Positions 10,241-19,613 are shown, counted from the stretch's first letter. The stretch is 64,000 bases of DNA from an uncultured Paracoccaceae bacterium (GCA_947498985.1 CANMMF010000002.1:558001-622000), one strand, 5' to 3'. Made by a program: numbers and translations. Notes: generated from the letters alone by a model not told the origin.

Positions 10241-10855
10241 ATGAACAAACAAGCGGTTGTCCGCAAGGGCCGGAAATTCGACCAGGTGCTGGCCGGTGCG
10301 CGCGAGGTGTTCCTGCGCGACGGTTTCGAAGGTGCCAGCGTCGACGACATCGCCCGCGCCGCGGGCGTGTCCAAGGCCACGCTTTACAGCTATTTCCCGG
10401 ACAAACGCCTGCTCTTCATGGAGGTCGCGAAGGCCCAGTGCCAGCATCAGGCCGAAGCCGCGATCAGCACCATGGACACCACCAGACCGCCCGCCGAGGT
10501 GCTGCGCGAGATCGGACACACCTTTCTGGGCTTCATCTTTTCCCAGATGGGGCAGCGAATCTTTCGCATCTGCGTGGCCGAATCCGACCGGTTTCCGGAG
10601 CTTGGGCGCGAGTTCTACCAATCCGGCCCGATGACCATGCGCAACGCGGTGGTGGCCTATCTGCACGCGGCCCGGGACCGCGGCGAAGTGCGGATCGGCG
10701 ACATGGATCTGGCCGCCGACCAGTTTGCCGAGCTTTGCAAGGCCGACCTCTGGCCCAAGCTGATCTTCGGGCTGCGCGACAGCTTTACCGAAGACGAGAT
10801 CACCCGCATCGTCGACGGCGCGATCGAGACATTCATGGCCCGCTACGGCCCCTGA
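10241..10855 (+). CDS. TetR/AcrR-family transcriptional regulator
   Basis: A 204-residue protein with an N-terminal TetR helix-turn-helix at about residues 15-60 (ASVDDIARAAGVSKATLYSY) and a C-terminal AefR/TetR_C-like helical ligand domain with no recognisable inducer signature. ATG 10241 follows GAGGGG at good spacing; an in-frame GTG at 10229 is possible but lacks a better site. TetR repressors usually bind palindromes in their own promoter, and the four TGAAC-N6-GTTYA boxes fit. Likely targets are itself and the upstream secreted peptide gene; the inducer is unknown. Confidence 0.9.
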   Translation: MNKQAVVRKGRKFDQVLAGAREVFLRDGFEGASVDDIARAAGVSKATLYSYFPDKRLLFMEVAKAQCQHQAEAAISTMDTTRPPAEVLREIGHTFLGFIFSQMGQRIFRICVAESDRFPELGREFYQSGPMTMRNAVVAYLHAARDRGEVRIGDMDLAADQFAELCKADLWPKLIFGLRDSFTEDEITRIVDGAIETFMARYGP

Positions 10856-10966
10856 GCGCGGCCCGATCACGCAATGGGGCAAGATTTCCCTTGAAACTTG
10901 CCGGTGCTTGCTGCCCAAACTCCCCGCGACCAGATAAGGACGGCACGCGCGCAAGGAGATCGGGCC

Positions 10967-11797
10967 ATGCAGACAGTTTCGGAAAATCGCGCCTTTGGCG
11001 GCACGCAGGGGGTCTATACCCACGCCTCCACGGCCTGCGCCTGCGACATGACCTTCGGCCTTTATCTGCCGCCTGCGGCGCGCGACGTGCCGGTGCCCGT
11101 GCTGTGGTACCTCTCGGGGCTCACCTGCACCCATGAGAACGCCATGACCAAGGCCGGCGCGCAGGCCTGGGCCGCAGAGGCCGATATCGCGCTGGTCTTT
11201 CCCGACACCAGCCCGCGCGGCGAGGATGTCGCCGATGACGAGGCCTATGATCTGGGCAAGGGCGCGGGGTTCTACGTGAATGCCACGCAAGACCCCTGGG
11301 CGCCGCATTTCCGCATGTGGGATTACTTGACCGAAGAGCTGCCCGCGCTTCTGGGCGACCATTTTGCCCTCGATCTGGAGCGGCAGGCGATCACCGGCCA
11401 TTCCATGGGAGGGCATGGCGCGCTCACAATGGCGATGGGGCTGCCTGGGCGCTTTGTCTCCGCCTCCGCCTTTGCGCCGATTGCCAATCCGACCGCCAGC
11501 GACTGGGGCAAGAAACAGCTCGGCGCCTATCTGGGTCCGGACGAAAGCAGCTGGCGGGCCCACGATTCGACGCTGATGATGCGCGACACGGGCTTCGACG
11601 GCGCGCTGCTCATCGATCAGGGCGGCAGCGACCAGTTCCTCGACCTGCTGCGCCCCGAAGCGCTGTCTCATGCCATGGCCGAGCGCCGGCAGGAGGGCAT
11701 CATGCGCATGCAGAAAGGCTACGATCACTCGTACTTCTTTGTCTCCACCTTCATGGAAGACCACATCGCCTTTCACGCAGAGGCCCTTTACGCGTGA
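10967..11797 (+). CDS. fghA: S-formylglutathione hydrolase
   Basis: A 276-residue esterase-D family enzyme, the usual length. It hydrolyses S-formylglutathione to formate and glutathione, the second step of glutathione-dependent formaldehyde detoxification in the cytoplasm. Visible are the nucleophile elbow GHSMGGHG with Ser146, the acid region GGSDQFLD and the catalytic His in GYDHSYFF, plus the family motifs [10 protein letters not shown] and FPDTSPRG. The start ATG 10967 follows AAGGAG. Its metabolic partner, the class III dehydrogenase, lies at 18194-19306 on the other strand. The stop overlaps the start of the next gene by four bases (GTGA), so they are co-translated. Confidence 0.96.
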   Translation: MQTVSENRAFGGTQGVYTHASTACACDMTFGLYLPPAARDVPVPVLWYLSGLTCTHENAMTKAGAQAWAAEADIALVFPDTSPRGEDVADDEAYDLGKGAGFYVNATQDPWAPHFRMWDYLTEELPALLGDHFALDLERQAITGHSMGGHGALTMAMGLPGRFVSASAFAPIANPTASDWGKKQLGAYLGPDESSWRAHDSTLMMRDTGFDGALLIDQGGSDQFLDLLRPEALSHAMAERRQEGIMRMQKGYDHSYFFVSTFMEDHIAFHAEALYA

Positions 11798-12255
11798 CTG
11801 TCCTGTTCATCGACGCCGATGCCTGCCCGGTCAAGGCCGAGGCAGAGCGCGTGGCAACCCGGCACAAGGTGGCGATGAAGCTGGTCTCCAACGGTGGCTT
11901 GCGACCGTCGCAGAACCCGCTGGTCGAAACGGTGATCGTGCCCGATGGGCCCGACATCGCCGATATGTGGATCGCCGAGCGCGCGGGCCGGGGCGATGTG
12001 GTGGTGACCTCCGACATGCCGCTGGCGGCCAGATGCGTGGAGGCGGGGGCGCAGGTGCTGCGCCATGACGGCTCTGCCCTCACACAGGCGAATATCGGCC
12101 AGCAACTGGCAATGCGCGATCTGATGGCCGATCTGCGCGCCGCCGATCCGTTTCGCCAGGGCGGCGGCAAAGGCTTTACCAAAGCCGACCGGTCGCGGTT
12201 TCTTGACGCGCTGGAACGCGCGCTGCGACAGGCCTTGCGCGAGGCGGTGACATGA
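11794..12255 (+). CDS. YaiI/YqxD (UPF0178, DUF188) family protein
   Basis: A 153-residue protein with the family's N-terminal signature [16 protein letters not shown] and the Asp-rich [15 protein letters not shown] region; UPF0178 proteins have a PIN-like fold and may be nucleases, but no activity is established. GTG 11794 overlaps the fghA stop, and the stop overlaps the next start (ATGA), so it sits inside a tightly coupled four-gene chain (fghA to the alpha/beta hydrolase). Confidence 0.9.
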   Translation: MTVLFIDADACPVKAEAERVATRHKVAMKLVSNGGLRPSQNPLVETVIVPDGPDIADMWIAERAGRGDVVVTSDMPLAARCVEAGAQVLRHDGSALTQANIGQQLAMRDLMADLRAADPFRQGGGKGFTKADRSRFLDALERALRQALREAVT

Positions 12256-12872
12256 ACCCCGGCGCGGTGGTCTTCGATGTGGGCAACGTGCTGATCGAAT
12301 GGCAGCCGGAGGCGTTTTACGACCGCGAGATCGGCGAGAGCGCGCGCCGCGCGATGTTTGCCGAGGTCGATCTGCACGCGATGAACGATGTCGTCGATCA
12401 GGGCGGGGATTTCAGGCAAACTATCTATGACTGGGCCGAGCGGACCCCGCGCTGGCGCGACGAGATCCGGCTGTGGCACGACCGCTGGCTCGACATCGCG
12501 CGCCCCGAGATCCCGCAGTCCGTGCGGCTTTTGCGGGCGTTGAAAGCGCGCGGCGTGCCGGTCTTTGCCCTCACCAATTTCGGCATCGGTACATGGCAGA
12601 TCGCAACCCCTGCCTACCCGTTCCTGACCGAGTTCGATCAGGCCTTTGTCTCGGGCCATATGGGGGTGACCAAACCCGCGCCCGGGATCTACCGGATGCT
12701 GGAGGAGCGCTGCGGGCATCGGCCAGAGGCTCTGCTCTTCACCGATGACCGCGCCGAGAACATCGCCGCGGCGGCGGCACGCGGCTGGCAGACGCATCTC
12801 TTCGAGCACCCGCAAGGCTGGGCCGACTGCCTTGTCGCAAAAGGCCTGCTGACCCCGGATGACGCCGGATGA
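12252..12872 (+). CDS. HAD-superfamily hydrolase (subfamily IA)
   Basis: A 206-residue phosphatase-like protein. Motif I is [11 protein letters not shown] (nucleophile Asp, though the second Asp of DxD is replaced by Asn in DVGN, as in several IA members), motif II is FALTNF, the motif III Lys is in TKPAPGIY, and motif IV is FTDDRAENI. The closest recognisable type is the YihX/haloacid-dehalogenase-like group acting on small phosphorylated metabolites; the substrate cannot be told. Start and stop overlap both neighbours by four bases. Confidence 0.9.
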   Translation: MNPGAVVFDVGNVLIEWQPEAFYDREIGESARRAMFAEVDLHAMNDVVDQGGDFRQTIYDWAERTPRWRDEIRLWHDRWLDIARPEIPQSVRLLRALKARGVPVFALTNFGIGTWQIATPAYPFLTEFDQAFVSGHMGVTKPAPGIYRMLEERCGHRPEALLFTDDRAENIAAAAARGWQTHLFEHPQGWADCLVAKGLLTPDDAG

Positions 12873-13819
12873 GCGCCGCCGCGCTCATCGGCTGGCTTGT
12901 CGCGGTGGTCATCGCGGGCACGCCGCTGCTGCGCGAGTTGCTGCGCCGTCCGGTCACCCGGCAGACCCGCAAGGCCGCCCCCGGCGCATTTGTGGAACTG
13001 GCCGACGGCATCACCCATTACCGCTGGCTGGGCGCCGATGACGGCCCGGTGGTTGTCTGCGTACATGGCCTGACAACACCCTCGCAGGTCTGGGAGCCGC
13101 TGGCCGACAGGCTCGGGCGACAGGGCTACCGGGTTCTGGTCTACGATCTTTTTGGCCGCGGTGTCTCCGACGCGCCGCGCGGTCGGCAGGGGCCTGGGTT
13201 TTTCCTTCGGCAGCTGCGCGGGTTGCTAGACCATCTCGAGCTGCATGACGACCTGACGCTGATCGGCTACTCCATGGGCGGCGCCATCGTGACGGCGTAT
13301 GCCGCCGAGGACGACCACCGCCTGCGCCGGCTGATCCTCGTCGCGCCTGTCGGCATGGGGCAGCAGAGCGACCACCTGACCGAATGGGCCACGGGCTGGC
13401 CCGTGCTGGGTGACTGGCTCTTTCACATGCGCTTTCCTGGGCAGATGCGCAGGCTGATCGAGGCGGAGGAGGCCCGCGGCGATCCCCAGGCGCTGGCCGG
13501 CCCGCTGCGCACCACTCTGGCGCGGCGCGGCTATGTCCGCTCGGTTCTGGCCTCCCATCGCGGGATCATGTCGACGGAGATGAAACACATGCACCAGCAA
13601 ATCGCCGAGGCGCAATTGCCGGTCACCGCGATCTGGGGTGGCGCGGACGATGTCATCCCGATCCGCGCCATGGGCACGCTCACGCAATGGAACCGCGCGG
13701 TCGAACAGGTGGTCGTTGACGAGGCCGATCACCGCGTCGTCTACACCCATGCAACCGAGATCGCAGAGCAGATCGCGCGCCCGATGCCACTGGCCGGGCG
13801 GGCCCTGCCGGGCGATTGA
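12869..13819 (+). CDS. alpha/beta hydrolase
   Basis: A 316-residue alpha/beta-fold hydrolase with an N-terminal hydrophobic segment (residues about 2-25) that may be a membrane anchor. The oxyanion region is CVHGLTTPSQVW, the nucleophile Ser135 lies in GYSMGGAI, the acid is probably in WGGADDVIP and the His in DEADHRVV. Substrate unknown. It is the last gene of the overlapping chain starting at fghA; a hairpin element lies about 60 bases downstream. Confidence 0.9.
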   Translation: MSAAALIGWLVAVVIAGTPLLRELLRRPVTRQTRKAAPGAFVELADGITHYRWLGADDGPVVVCVHGLTTPSQVWEPLADRLGRQGYRVLVYDLFGRGVSDAPRGRQGPGFFLRQLRGLLDHLELHDDLTLIGYSMGGAIVTAYAAEDDHRLRRLILVAPVGMGQQSDHLTEWATGWPVLGDWLFHMRFPGQMRRLIEAEEARGDPQALAGPLRTTLARRGYVRSVLASHRGIMSTEMKHMHQQIAEAQLPVTAIWGGADDVIPIRAMGTLTQWNRAVEQVVVDEADHRVVYTHATEIAEQIARPMPLAGRALPGD

Positions 13820-13878
13820 CGGCTCCGCCGGGCTTGGTACATGCAGCTCTCGGAAAGCAGGTCGGATGACGCGCGGCT

Positions 13879-13904
13879 TAACCCGTTGAAATTTATGATT
13901 TCAG
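13879..13904. repeat. 26-bp hairpin element, copy A
   Basis: TGAAAT-TTATG-ATTTCA forms a 6-bp stem inside a 26-base block that begins TAACCCGTTG. 21 of 26 bases match the block at 32794-32819, and all but one of the differences fall in the loop. It lies between the alpha/beta hydrolase gene and the AEC transporter gene. Confidence 0.55.
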
Positions 13905-13953
13905 ACAGGTCGCGTTATTCCGGTTCCTCCGAAAGTACGATAGGAGGCTTGGC

Positions 13954-14886
13954 ATGCTGGAAGTGTTCCTCAAGACCTTGCCGTTCTTTGCCCTGATTGC
14001 CCTGGGATATGGCGCCGGGCGGACCAGGTTCTTTTCGCCCGAAGCCACCGCCTATCTGACCAAGTTCGTCTTCTACTTCGCGCTGTCGGCGATGCTGTTC
14101 CGGTTCTCGGCCAATCTCAGCATGTCCGAGATCTTCGATCCCCGGCTTGCGGCGGCCTATCTCTGGGGCACGGCGTTCACCTATGGCATCGCCATCGCCG
14201 CGGCGTTCCTGCGCGGGCTCGACACGCCCACCGCCGCAATCGAGGCGCAATGCGCGGCCATCGGCAATACCGGCTTTCTCGGCGTGCCGATGCTGGCTTT
14301 GCTGCTGGGGCAGGCGGCCGTCGGGCCGATCATTCTGATCCTGGCCATCGACCTGATCGTCTTCTCATCCCTGCTGGTCATCCTGGTGACCGGCGCGCGC
14401 GGCGATGGCGGGCGCGTCTCGGTGCTGAAAACCGCCGGTCTGGGCCTGCTGAAAAACCCGATGATCGTGTCGATTTCGCTGGGCCTTCTGGTCTCTGCCA
14501 GCGGCGTTGCGATCCCGGTGGTGGTCAACGACTTCCTGACCACGCTGGGAAACGCCGCCACGCCCGGCGCACTTTTTGCCATCGGCGCGTCGCTGGCCAC
14601 CAAATCCGCCGAACGGCTGCAGATCGCCGCGTGGCTGAGCTTTTGCAAGCTGATTCTGCACCCCGCGTTTGTCGCGCTTGGGGCGTTCCTCTTCTTTCCC
14701 ACCGATCCTTACAAGGCCGCCGTGGCGGTCTCCGCCGCCGCATTGCCGGTGGCGGGCAACGTCTTTATCCTGGCGCAGCATTACGGCATTGCGCCGCAGC
14801 GCGTCTCCGCCTCGATCCTGATTTCCACCGCGTTTTCGATCCTGACGGTCAGCGCCGTGATCGCGGTGGTCAGCGCGCCGACATGA
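13954..14886 (+). CDS. AEC-family (auxin efflux carrier-type) transporter
   Basis: A 310-residue inner-membrane protein with about ten hydrophobic segments and the family's two repeated halves; conserved polar stretches include AIGNTGFLGVPM and ATPGALFAIGASL. AEC transporters export or exchange small organic acids such as malonate; the substrate here is not readable. The start follows AGGAGG at ideal spacing. Its 3' end overlaps the convergent B12-binding gene by 17 bases. Confidence 0.92.
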   Translation: MLEVFLKTLPFFALIALGYGAGRTRFFSPEATAYLTKFVFYFALSAMLFRFSANLSMSEIFDPRLAAAYLWGTAFTYGIAIAAAFLRGLDTPTAAIEAQCAAIGNTGFLGVPMLALLLGQAAVGPIILILAIDLIVFSSLLVILVTGARGDGGRVSVLKTAGLGLLKNPMIVSISLGLLVSASGVAIPVVVNDFLTTLGNAATPGALFAIGASLATKSAERLQIAAWLSFCKLILHPAFVALGAFLFFPTDPYKAAVAVSAAALPVAGNVFILAQHYGIAPQRVSASILISTAFSILTVSAVIAVVSAPT

Positions 14887-15697
14887 GCGCCGGGATCAGA
14901 CCGTGCAGCCGCTCCATCTCCGACCGGCAGCCCTGGATGTCCCAGGCCGCGCCATCGGCCCCCACCCTTGTGGCGATGTCCGGCTCCACCCGCGCGATGT
15001 GACCGCTGACGAAAATCAGGATCTTCGGCGCCGCACGCCGCAATTCCGCGATGGTCTGTGCCAGCGCCCGCAACCGGGACAGGCTGGCCGCCGAGAGCCC
15101 GACAATCGGATAGCCGCCGCGCTGGACGATCCCGGTCAGTTCCACCTCGCTCCTGTCGAGCCGCAGATCCACATCCCAGCCTTCGCCGCGAAAGATATCG
15201 GCGGCCATCGTCACACCCAGAACGTGATGATCGCCGGGCACCGTGGCAAAGAGCGCGCTGCGCGTGCCGCGCGGCTGGAACGGGGGCGCCAGATCGCGCA
15301 GATCCCGCAACAGATGCAGGATCCGACCGGCGGCCAGCGCGATGTTGTGCAGCGAGATCTCGTCCGCGGCCCAGAGCTTTCCCAGCCGTCGGGCCGCGGG
15401 CGCCAGATGATGCAGGCAGAGGTCTTCGTGGCTGGCGCCCTCAGCGTGGGCCTCGCGGATCATCCCGCGCGCGCGATGCGGATCGAGCCCGATCAGCGCC
15501 GCGCAGAACGTCTCGATGTCCGGCAGGACCACGGGCCGCGCTTCCGGCACGGCACTGGCTCTGTCCAGACCCCAGCGCGCCAGCCGCAGGATCACCTCCT
15601 GCGCCAGCACCACAAGTGCGGTCTCGGGAAGCCCCGCCCGCGCCTGCCCATGTGCATCGCTCTCGATGGCACGGACAGGGATTGGCATGTCGATCAT
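14870..15697 (-). CDS. cobalamin (B12)-binding domain protein, PpaA/AerR-like
   Basis: A 275-residue soluble protein from ATG 15697, which AAGGG precedes (an in-frame upstream ATG at 15763 lacks a site). The C-terminal half is a B12-binding Rossmann domain: the DxHxxG ligand motif appears as PGDHHVLGVT near residue 155 and is followed by GLSAASLSRL and FVSGHIAR, so lower-axial His binding is possible. The N-terminal half is helical with His/Met residues typical of the cap region (ADEISLHNIALAAGRILHLL). In Rhodobacter, related PpaA/AerR proteins sense light or redox through cobalamin and modulate PpsR/CrtJ; no photosynthesis genes are seen here, so the target is unknown. Confidence 0.85.
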   Translation of the reverse strand: MIDMPIPVRAIESDAHGQARAGLPETALVVLAQEVILRLARWGLDRASAVPEARPVVLPDIETFCAALIGLDPHRARGMIREAHAEGASHEDLCLHHLAPAARRLGKLWAADEISLHNIALAAGRILHLLRDLRDLAPPFQPRGTRSALFATVPGDHHVLGVTMAADIFRGEGWDVDLRLDRSEVELTGIVQRGGYPIVGLSAASLSRLRALAQTIAELRRAAPKILIFVSGHIARVEPDIATRVGADGAAWDIQGCRSEMERLHGLIPALMSAR

Positions 15698-15776
15698 TTT
15701 GTGCCCTTGAGAACAGCGCCCGGCAGGCCGGAGCGCTTCAGGTCGGGACCCCTCGCACGCCAAGGGTGCGCCTTAC

Positions 15777-15793
15777 GTTGACGTGTTGTCAAC
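15777..15793. promoter_or_regulatory. perfect palindrome upstream of the B12-binding protein gene
   Basis: GTTGAC-GTGTT-GTCAAC, 6-base perfect arms, 80 bases before the B12-binding protein start. On the minus strand it contains TTGACA, so it could overlap a -35. The binding protein is unknown. Confidence 0.45.
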
Positions 15794-15863
15794 CAGGCCA
15801 GCGTGCGGGGCCCGGCGCAACACCTGCGCTCGGGCCGCCGCGAACGATTATCGGTCCGTGGCG

Positions 15864-16568
15864 TCAGTCGACCCGGCGCACCAAAAGCTGGTTGCCCGCG
15901 CCGCGCTTGGTCTCGAACACTTTCAGCTCCGCCACCAGATCGCTGAGCTTGCGCTTGCCATAGCTGCGGGTGTCGAAATCGGGGTTCGAGGTGCTCAGGA
16001 ACTGCCCGACATCGCCAAGACGGTACCAGTCGTCATCCTGCTCGATGGCCTCCATCGCGCCAAAGATCAGATCGCGCAGCTCTGTCAGATCGCGCCCGGG
16101 TTTCGACTTGCGGCCCTCGCTCTTTTCCGGCGCGCCGTCGAGGTTTTCCAGAAAGATGAAACGCTTGCATGCCTTGCGGAACGCATCCGGCGTCTTCTGC
16201 ATCCCCATGCCAAAGACGTCGAGCCCCTGCTCGCGCACCCGGCTGGCCAGCCGGGTGAAATCGCTGTCCGAGCTCACCAGCACAAACCCGTCGAAGCGGG
16301 CCGAATGCATCAGGTCCATCGCGTCGATCACCAGCGCGATGTCCGACGCGTTCTTGCCCACCGTGTTGGCGGGCTGATGATGCGGCACCAGTCCGAACTC
16401 GGCCTGCACTTTCGACCACCCGGCCATCTGCTGGCTCGAGAAATCGCCATAACAGCGGCGCACGCTGGCCTCGCCCAGGGTCGCGATCTCGTCAAAGATC
16501 GCCTTGGTGTATTTCGGAGAGGTGTTGTCGGCGTCGATCAGGACCGCCAGGAGTTTTGTATCTGCCAT
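15864..16568 (-). CDS. NYN-domain (PIN-like) protein with C-terminal OST-HTH/LOTUS domain
   Basis: A 234-residue protein. Residues about 5-140 form a NYN/LabA-type PIN-like nuclease domain with the acidic residues VLIDADNTSP, ASDIALVIDAMD and LVSSDSDFTRLA in the right order. Residues about 160-234 resemble an OST-HTH/LOTUS RNA-binding module (DWYRLGDVGQFLS, YGKRKLSDLV). RNA-directed function is inferred from the domains. ATG 16568 (MADTKLL) is taken because the conserved domain begins right there. Confidence 0.9.
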   Translation of the reverse strand: MADTKLLAVLIDADNTSPKYTKAIFDEIATLGEASVRRCYGDFSSQQMAGWSKVQAEFGLVPHHQPANTVGKNASDIALVIDAMDLMHSARFDGFVLVSSDSDFTRLASRVREQGLDVFGMGMQKTPDAFRKACKRFIFLENLDGAPEKSEGRKSKPGRDLTELRDLIFGAMEAIEQDDDWYRLGDVGQFLSTSNPDFDTRSYGKRKLSDLVAELKVFETKRGAGNQLLVRRVD

Positions 16569-16713
16569 GGCGCGCAGAGTGGACAGGTTCGCGTCCGGGC
16601 GCAATGGCAGACGGGCCTGCGCGCAACCAATTGCCCATCCCTGCCGCGACGGAACGCAAAGCCGGTGTCTCATGTTAAGCTGCAACAGAGATGCCTGAAA
16701 CGGAGGCTGCAGG

Positions 16714-17607
16714 ATGGCTTATGTAAAAACCGCAATGCTGCTGGCGGGGATGACCGCGCTTTTTGTCGCCATCGGCTACCTGCTGGGCGGACAGGGCGGC
16801 ATGGTGATCGCGTTTGTGATTGCTGCAGGGATGAACGCCTATGCCTACTGGTCGTCGGACAAGATGGTGCTTCGGATGCACAACGCGCAACCGGTGCTGG
16901 AGCGTGAGGCGCCGGAACTGGTGTCGATGATTCGCGACCTGTCGCAGAACGCCGGGCTGCCGATGCCCGCGGTCTACGTGATCGACACCGACCAGCCCAA
17001 CGCCTTCGCCACCGGTCGCAACCCCGAAAACGCCGCCGTTGCGGCCACCACCGGGCTCTTGCGCCGCCTCACCCGAGAGGAGGTGGCGGGCGTCATGGCG
17101 CATGAGCTGGCCCATATCAAGAACCGCGACACGCTGCTGATGACGATCACCGCAACGCTGGCGGGGGCGATCGGCATGCTGACCAATTTCGCCTTCTTCT
17201 TTCGCGGGGGCCGCGACAATCCGCTGGGCGCGGTGGGCATGATCGCGGCGGTGATCCTCGCGCCGCTGGCGGCCGGCATCGTGCAGATGGCGATCAGCCG
17301 GACCCGCGAATACGAGGCCGACCGCGTCGGCGCGGAGATCTGCGGCCAGCCGCTCTGGCTTGCCGCGGCGTTGCAGAAGATCCAGGCCTTTGCGCAGGGA
17401 CTCGACATGTATTCGGCAGAGCGCGCTCCGGCCACGGCACATATGTTCATCATCAACCCGCTGCACATGTTCCGCCGCGACAAGCTCTTCTCGACCCATC
17501 CGGCGACCGAGAGCCGTGTCGAGGCGCTGCGCGAGATGGCGCGGCAGATGCAGGGCGCGCGCGATCCAAGCCCGGCGGCGCGCGAGGTGAGCGGACCCTG
17601 GGGCTGA
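16714..17607 (+). CDS. htpX: membrane zinc metalloprotease HtpX
   Basis: A 297-residue M48 protease of the inner membrane that degrades misfolded membrane proteins. The zinc motif HELAH is at residues 130-134, with the third ligand in [13 protein letters not shown]. There are two N-terminal and two central hydrophobic segments (about 5-25, 28-45, 145-165, 175-200). ATG 16714 follows GGAGG. A GGAAC/GTT pair 18 bases apart (16651-16676) could be a stress-sigma promoter, but this is weak. It diverges from the NYN gene. Confidence 0.95.
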   Translation: MAYVKTAMLLAGMTALFVAIGYLLGGQGGMVIAFVIAAGMNAYAYWSSDKMVLRMHNAQPVLEREAPELVSMIRDLSQNAGLPMPAVYVIDTDQPNAFATGRNPENAAVAATTGLLRRLTREEVAGVMAHELAHIKNRDTLLMTITATLAGAIGMLTNFAFFFRGGRDNPLGAVGMIAAVILAPLAAGIVQMAISRTREYEADRVGAEICGQPLWLAAALQKIQAFAQGLDMYSAERAPATAHMFIINPLHMFRRDKLFSTHPATESRVEALREMARQMQGARDPSPAAREVSGPWG

Positions 17608-17616
17608 GCCGCGGCC

Positions 17617-18099
17617 TCAGAGCGTGCGGTACATCACCAGCGCATCCACATAGCCCTCGCGCGGATGCAGGAAGGCCCCCGGCAGGCGGCCGACCACGGC
17701 AAAACCTGCGCGTTCCCATGTGGCGATGGCGCGGGTGTTGGTGGCGACGACAAAGTTGTATTGCATCGCGCGGAACCCGAAGCCCGGCGCGACCTCCAGC
17801 GAATGTGCCAGCAGCGCGCGGGCGACACCGCGCCCCTGTGCTGCCTGCGCCGTGACGTAGCCGCAATTGCACACATGTGACCCGCCGCCTTTCTGGTTGC
17901 GCACCATGTAATAGGTGCCCAGCACAACGCCGTCCTCTTCGGCGACAAACACCCGCCGTTCCGGCCCGGTCCAATAGGCAAGCGCGCCGCCCTCGGAGAT
18001 ATCCGGGTCGATCGCGTAGGTGTCGCCTGCGGCAAAGACCGGCATCAGGATCGCCGTCACCGCCTGCGCATCGCCGGTCTGGTAAGGGCGGATCAGCAT
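17617..18099 (-). CDS. GNAT-family N-acetyltransferase
   Basis: A 160-residue acetyl-CoA-dependent N-acyltransferase. The acetyl-CoA-binding motif A is QAAQGRGVARALLAHSL, and the fold elements VAEEDGVVLGTYYMVRNQ and TWERAGFAVVGRLPGAF follow the family order. The substrate cannot be inferred. The start MLIRPYQTGD at 18099 is at the usual distance from the first strand. Confidence 0.9.
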   Translation of the reverse strand: MLIRPYQTGDAQAVTAILMPVFAAGDTYAIDPDISEGGALAYWTGPERRVFVAEEDGVVLGTYYMVRNQKGGGSHVCNCGYVTAQAAQGRGVARALLAHSLEVAPGFGFRAMQYNFVVATNTRAIATWERAGFAVVGRLPGAFLHPREGYVDALVMYRTL

Positions 18100-18163
18100 G
18101 GCATGTCTCTTTCGGTCTGCACAAACGAAACGGCGCCACCGGAAGGCGACGCCGCGAGGACCC

Positions 18164-18186
18164 GTAGGGTGGGTTTTCAACCCACC
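18164..18186. repeat. 23-bp dispersed hairpin repeat, copy 1
   Basis: The stem GGTGGGTT-TTC-AACCCACC (8 bp, 3-base loop) is preceded by GTAG. The same 23 bases occur exactly, in inverted orientation, at 57246-57268. It lies between the GNAT gene and the 3' end of the dehydrogenase gene and may act as a transcription end for the latter. Confidence 0.7.
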
Positions 18187-18193
18187 GCGCCGC

Positions 18194-19306
18194 TCAGTAC
18201 AGCACCACCGACCGGATCGATTCGCCCGCATGCATCAGGTCGAAGCCCTTGTTGATGTCATCGAGGCTCATGGTGTGGGTGATCATCGGATCGATCTCGA
18301 TCTTGCCCTCCATGTACCAGTCGACGATCTTCGGCACATCCGTGCGCCCGCGCGCACCGCCAAAGGCCGTGCCGCGCCAGCTGCGCCCGGTCACCAGCTG
18401 GAACGGCCGGGTAGAGATCTCGGCCCCCGCAGGGGCGACGCCGATGATGATGCTTTCGCCCCAGCCCTTATGTGCGCATTCCAGCGCATCGCGCATGACC
18501 TTGACGTTGCCGGTGGCGTCAAAGGTGTAATCCGCGCCGCCCTTGGTCAGGTTGACCAGATGGGGCACCAGATCGCCCTCGACCTCCGACGGGTTCACGA
18601 AATCGGTCATGCCGAACCGTTCGGCCATCGGTTTCTTGTCGGGGTTCAGATCGACGCCGACGATCTGGTCCGCCCCCGCCAGCCGCAGCCCCTGGATGAC
18701 GTTGAGACCGATGCCGCCCAGACCAAAGACCACCGCACGGCTGCCGATCTCGACCTTGGCGGTGTTGATCACCGCGCCGATCCCGGTGGTGACGCCGCAA
18801 CCGATATAGCAGACCTTGTCGAACGGCGCGTCGGGGTTGATCTTCGCCAGTGCAATCTCCGGCAGGACCGTGTGGTTGGAAAAGGTCGAGCAGCCCATGT
18901 AATGCAGGATCGGCGTGCCATCGAGCATCGAAAAGCGCGAGGTACCGTCGGGCATCACACCCTTGCCCTGCGTCTCGCGGATCGCCTGGCAGAGGTTGGT
19001 CTTGGGGTGCAGGCAATAGTCGCATTCGCGGCATTCCGGCGTGTAGAGCGGGATCACGTGATCGCCGGGCTTCAGGCTGGTGACGCCGGGGCCGCATTCG
19101 ACCACAACTCCCGCCCCCTCGTGACCGAGGATCGCCGGGAACATGCCTTCGGGATCGGCGCCCGACAGGGTGAATTCGTCGGTGTGGCAGATGCCGGTGG
19201 CCTTGATCTCCACCAGAACCTCGCCATCCCTGGGGCCATCGAGATTGACCTCCATGACCTCCAGTGGCTTGCCCGCTTCAAGTGCGACGGCTGCGCGTGT
19301 CCGCAT
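18194..19306 (-). CDS. frmA: S-(hydroxymethyl)glutathione dehydrogenase / class III alcohol dehydrogenase
   Basis: A 370-residue zinc-dependent MDR enzyme oxidising S-hydroxymethylglutathione (formaldehyde plus GSH) to S-formylglutathione with NAD+. Catalytic zinc ligands are in TGICHTDEF and ILGHEGAG; the structural zinc site is [16 protein letters not shown]; the NAD fold has [12 protein letters not shown] and VGVDLN. ATG 19306 follows AAGGGA and gives the standard class III length. The product is the substrate of the esterase encoded at 10967-11797. Confidence 0.96.
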   Translation of the reverse strand: MRTRAAVALEAGKPLEVMEVNLDGPRDGEVLVEIKATGICHTDEFTLSGADPEGMFPAILGHEGAGVVVECGPGVTSLKPGDHVIPLYTPECRECDYCLHPKTNLCQAIRETQGKGVMPDGTSRFSMLDGTPILHYMGCSTFSNHTVLPEIALAKINPDAPFDKVCYIGCGVTTGIGAVINTAKVEIGSRAVVFGLGGIGLNVIQGLRLAGADQIVGVDLNPDKKPMAERFGMTDFVNPSEVEGDLVPHLVNLTKGGADYTFDATGNVKVMRDALECAHKGWGESIIIGVAPAGAEISTRPFQLVTGRSWRGTAFGGARGRTDVPKIVDWYMEGKIEIDPMITHTMSLDDINKGFDLMHAGESIRSVVLY

Positions 19307-19582
19307 GGTCTGTCCCTTCGCTTGATGTCTTTGCGACGACACTGCGTCAAACCGTTCCATGCCGCAAGCGTGGATGAGGGGAGACCGGGCTCGGGGCGCG
19401 GCGCTCCCGCGCCATCGCCCCCTTGCCCGCATGGATCCTGCATGGATTCTGCATGGATGCTGTGGCGGCATGGCGCAGCTCATGCGGACCAGCGGGGTGG
19501 TGCCGGACCCGAAGCGACAGAGCCGTTCAAATCGAGACCGGCGCCGCTGTAACGGACTCGACCTGCGTGGCATTACGCACTA
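19307..19582. other. intergenic region between frmA and imuB
   Basis: About 300 bases without a convincing gene. It holds the divergent promoters (none clear for frmA), a short three-unit tandem repeat at 19429-19461 and, at its right end, the SOS box of imuB. Short open frames through it lack ribosome sites and family resemblance. Confidence 0.5.
19429..19461. repeat. three tandem 11-bp units
   Basis: GCATGGATCCT, GCATGGATTCT and GCATGGATGCT follow each other without a gap; only one base of the unit varies. Function not evident. Confidence 0.6.
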
Positions 19583-19597
19583 GAACAAATACAGAAC
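19583..19597. promoter_or_regulatory. LexA (SOS) box of imuB
   Basis: GAAC-AAATACA-GAAC is the reverse reading of the alphaproteobacterial SOS box GTTC-N7-GTTC, a direct repeat with exact spacing. It ends 16 bases before the imuB ATG. Confidence 0.8.
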
Positions 19598-19613
19598 AAA
19601 CTGCTGCCGCCCC

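Noticed and set aside
15777-15793. Reading the palindrome as a PpsR/CrtJ site
   Set aside because: The TGT-N12-ACA pattern required for PpsR is not present at the palindrome.
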